From: an uncultured Ruminococcus sp.
GTDB lineage: Bacteria; Bacillota; Clostridia; Oscillospirales; CAG-272
NCBI GenBank assembly: GCA_902797495.1
Contig: CADBTH010000131.1
Span: forward strand, 1 to 15,600
Direction of reading: 5' to 3'
DNA: 15,600 bases
Of the stretch, positions 14,632 to 15,600 are shown piece by piece (position 1 is the stretch's first letter; every line of letters starts with the position of its first letter). The notes under the pieces are model-generated. The model had not been told where the DNA came from. It did no database searches and was given only the letters and a program-made list of their open reading frames with translations. The position numbers were made by a program, and so were the translations under genes.

Positions 14632-15288
14632 ATGAGTAATATTATAATTGACGAGGCGTCTCTCGACAGCCTCAGGGAGCGCGTAAAGCCGTACATGAAC
14701 GAAAAACGCTATCTTCACACTCTCGGAGTAGAGCGTGAATGCGAGGCTCTCGGCAAACTGCTTCTGCCCGAAAAAGTGAATAAACTGCGCGCCGCCGCGC
14801 TTCTTCACGATATTACGAAAATGTTAAGTTTGGAAAAACAGTTGAAATTATGCGCGTTATTTGGTATAATATACAGAAAAGGCGATATTATGTCGCCCAA
14901 ACTGTTCCATGCAAAAACCGCGTCCGAACTTATCAAACGTGATTTTCCCGAATACGCGGACGAAGAGATCGTCTCAGCCGTGAGGTGGCATACCACCGGT
15001 CGGCGCGGGATGACGGCGTTCGAGAGCATCGTGTATCTCGCCGATTATATCGAGGATACGAGGACCTTTCCCGAATGCGTCGAGCTTCGCTCGTTCTTCT
15101 GGGATTCTTACGAAAAAGATAAGTCGGACCTTGACGCGATTTTTCTTAAGACGATGATCAGATCGTTCGACTGTACGATAAACGGTCTGGTTTCCGAGAG
15201 TGCTCCGATCGACAATGATACGGTTGACGCGAGAAATTATTTTTTGGAGTCTTTTTGGGAGAATAGTAATGAAGTACATCAATCTTAA
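14632..15288 (+). CDS. yqeK: HD-domain phosphohydrolase YqeK (symmetrical Ap4A hydrolase type)
   Basis: YqeK-family proteins cleave diadenosine tetraphosphate into two ADP and use an iron- or metal-binding HD domain. With the ATG at 14632 the product has 218 residues. Metal-ligand candidates are H29 in RYLHTLGVE, H59-D60 in AALLHDITK, H93 in LFHAKTA, H120 in VRWHTTGRRGM and D138 in YLADYIED. The C-terminal DNDTVDARNYFLE is also typical. A TTG at 14617 would add five residues and overlap yhbY, but ATG 14632 fits the family better; neither has a strong ribosome site (ACGGAA only). The stretch 14821-14870 uses TTA and TTG leucine codons unlike the rest of the gene and contains a consensus promoter. 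The 3' end overlaps the next gene by 20 bp. The usual nadD upstream is missing. Confidence 0.93.
   Translation: MSNIIIDEASLDSLRERVKPYMNEKRYLHTLGVERECEALGKLLLPEKVNKLRAAALLHDITKMLSLEKQLKLCALFGIIYRKGDIMSPKLFHAKTASELIKRDFPEYADEEIVSAVRWHTTGRRGMTAFESIVYLADYIEDTRTFPECVELRSFFWDSYEKDKSDLDAIFLKTMIRSFDCTINGLVSESAPIDNDTVDARNYFLESFWENSNEVHQS
14842..14870 (+). promoter_or_regulatory. Sigma-A promoter inside yqeK
   Basis: TTGAAA (14842-14847), a 17-bp spacer and a consensus TATAAT (14865-14870) preceded by TGG, which makes an extended -10, lie within codons about 71-80 of yqeK. Transcription would begin near 14877. The next gene starts about 390 bp downstream, so the promoter most likely feeds the zinc-ribbon membrane protein gene and whatever follows. 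A shortened YqeK from ATG 14890 (AAAAGG 7 bp upstream) is formally possible, but it would lack H29, H59 and D60. Confidence 0.65.
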
Positions 15289-15600
15289 ATGCCCTAACTG
15301 TTCCGGAAAACTCAAGATACCGGAAGGTACCGATCTTTTCAAATGCCCTTACTGCAGCGCTACGATCACTCAGAAGAACGATAAGCCCGAGGTAGTCGAC
15401 GAGGAAGAAGCAAGCGTAAAGAGCAGTCCCAAGGTAAGAAAGAAAAAGAACAGAACCATCGCCTTCGGCGTAACGGCGGGAGTATTTCTTCTCCTTCTTG
15501 CCTGCGCGTTCATCTTCAGGCATCAGATAATCCACTTCTTCACGAAGCCCGACAAGGACACGTCCGTCCCCGAATTCATGACGGCTGTTTCGGACGACAC
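15269..15600 (+). CDS. Zinc-ribbon membrane protein of unknown function (3'-partial)
   Basis: The frame is open from ATG 15269 to the window end, showing 110 residues. I do not recognise the family. An N-terminal zinc ribbon has two cysteine pairs, C8-P-N-C11 and C26-P-Y-C29. An acidic then basic linker (about 36-62, ending KVRKKKN) leads to one hydrophobic segment at about 63-83 (AFGVTAGVFLLLLACAFIF), followed by a Lys/Asp-rich region. The positive cluster before the segment predicts a cytoplasmic zinc ribbon and an extracytoplasmic C-terminal part, which is cut off. The ribosome site GGGAGAA (15257-15263) lies 5 bp before the start inside yqeK, and the genes overlap by 20 bp. In many Bacillota rsfS follows yqeK; this gene is not rsfS. 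Confidence 0.85.
   Translation, partial: MKYINLKCPNCSGKLKIPEGTDLFKCPYCSATITQKNDKPEVVDEEEASVKSSPKVRKKKNRTIAFGVTAGVFLLLLACAFIFRHQIIHFFTKPDKDTSVPEFMTAVSDD

Noticed and set aside
14617..14648. TTGAAC ... TATAAT as a promoter for yqeK
   Set aside because: The TATAAT at 14643-14648 is perfect, but the TTGAAC at 14617-14622 is 20 bp away, outside the usual 16-18 bp, and the -10 lies downstream of the yqeK start.

Overview
The window is a gene-dense housekeeping segment of about 57-58% G+C by eye. All thirteen genes lie on the + strand. Family content and gene order point to a member of the Clostridia (Bacillota), probably an uncultured gut-type lineage. The markers are rplT followed by a SpoU methyltransferase, dprA-topA-trmFO, plsX with rnc, a short radical SAM protein before smc-ftsY, and yhbY with yqeK. 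Use of the folate/FAD-dependent TrmFO and an FtsY without the long acidic A domain fit this. The lineage is an inference from sequence reading only; no search was run.

Layout. (1) 1-313: the 3' part of rplT (ribosomal protein L20) and a perfect intrinsic terminator. (2) 327-7970: a tightly packed run of a SpoU/TrmH RNA methyltransferase, dprA, topA, trmFO, plsX and rnc. Neighbours overlap by 8-17 bp or are separated by 1-26 bp, so they are probably one transcription unit with translational coupling. (3) 7971-8063: the only sizeable gap, carrying two consecutive RNA hairpins directly after the RNase III gene. (4) 8064-9086: a radical SAM protein whose AT-rich last codons contain a near-consensus sigma-A promoter. 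(5) 9113-15288: smc, ftsY, rdgB, yhbY and yqeK, again closely spaced. (6) 15269-15600: the start of an unrecognised zinc-ribbon membrane protein cut by the window end.

How the genes relate. The products serve core information processing and envelope biogenesis: ribosome and RNA maturation (L20, SpoU methyltransferase, RNase III, YhbY), tRNA modification (TrmFO, possibly the radical SAM protein), DNA topology and chromosome organisation (TopA, SMC), uptake of transforming DNA (DprA), phospholipid initiation (PlsX), membrane targeting (FtsY) and nucleotide housecleaning (RdgB, YqeK). They do not form one pathway; the shared theme is growth-linked expression.

I found no convincing new defence, mobile or biosynthetic system, and no IS, CRISPR array, tRNA or rRNA gene. 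The most interesting non-gene signals are the double hairpin after rnc and three good sigma-A-like promoters inside coding sequence (in the SpoU gene, at the end of the radical SAM gene, and in yqeK). At least two of these coincide with locally AT-rich codon use. Several usual partners are absent from their usual positions: no fab/acpP genes between plsX and rnc, no ffh after ftsY, and no nadD between yhbY and yqeK.
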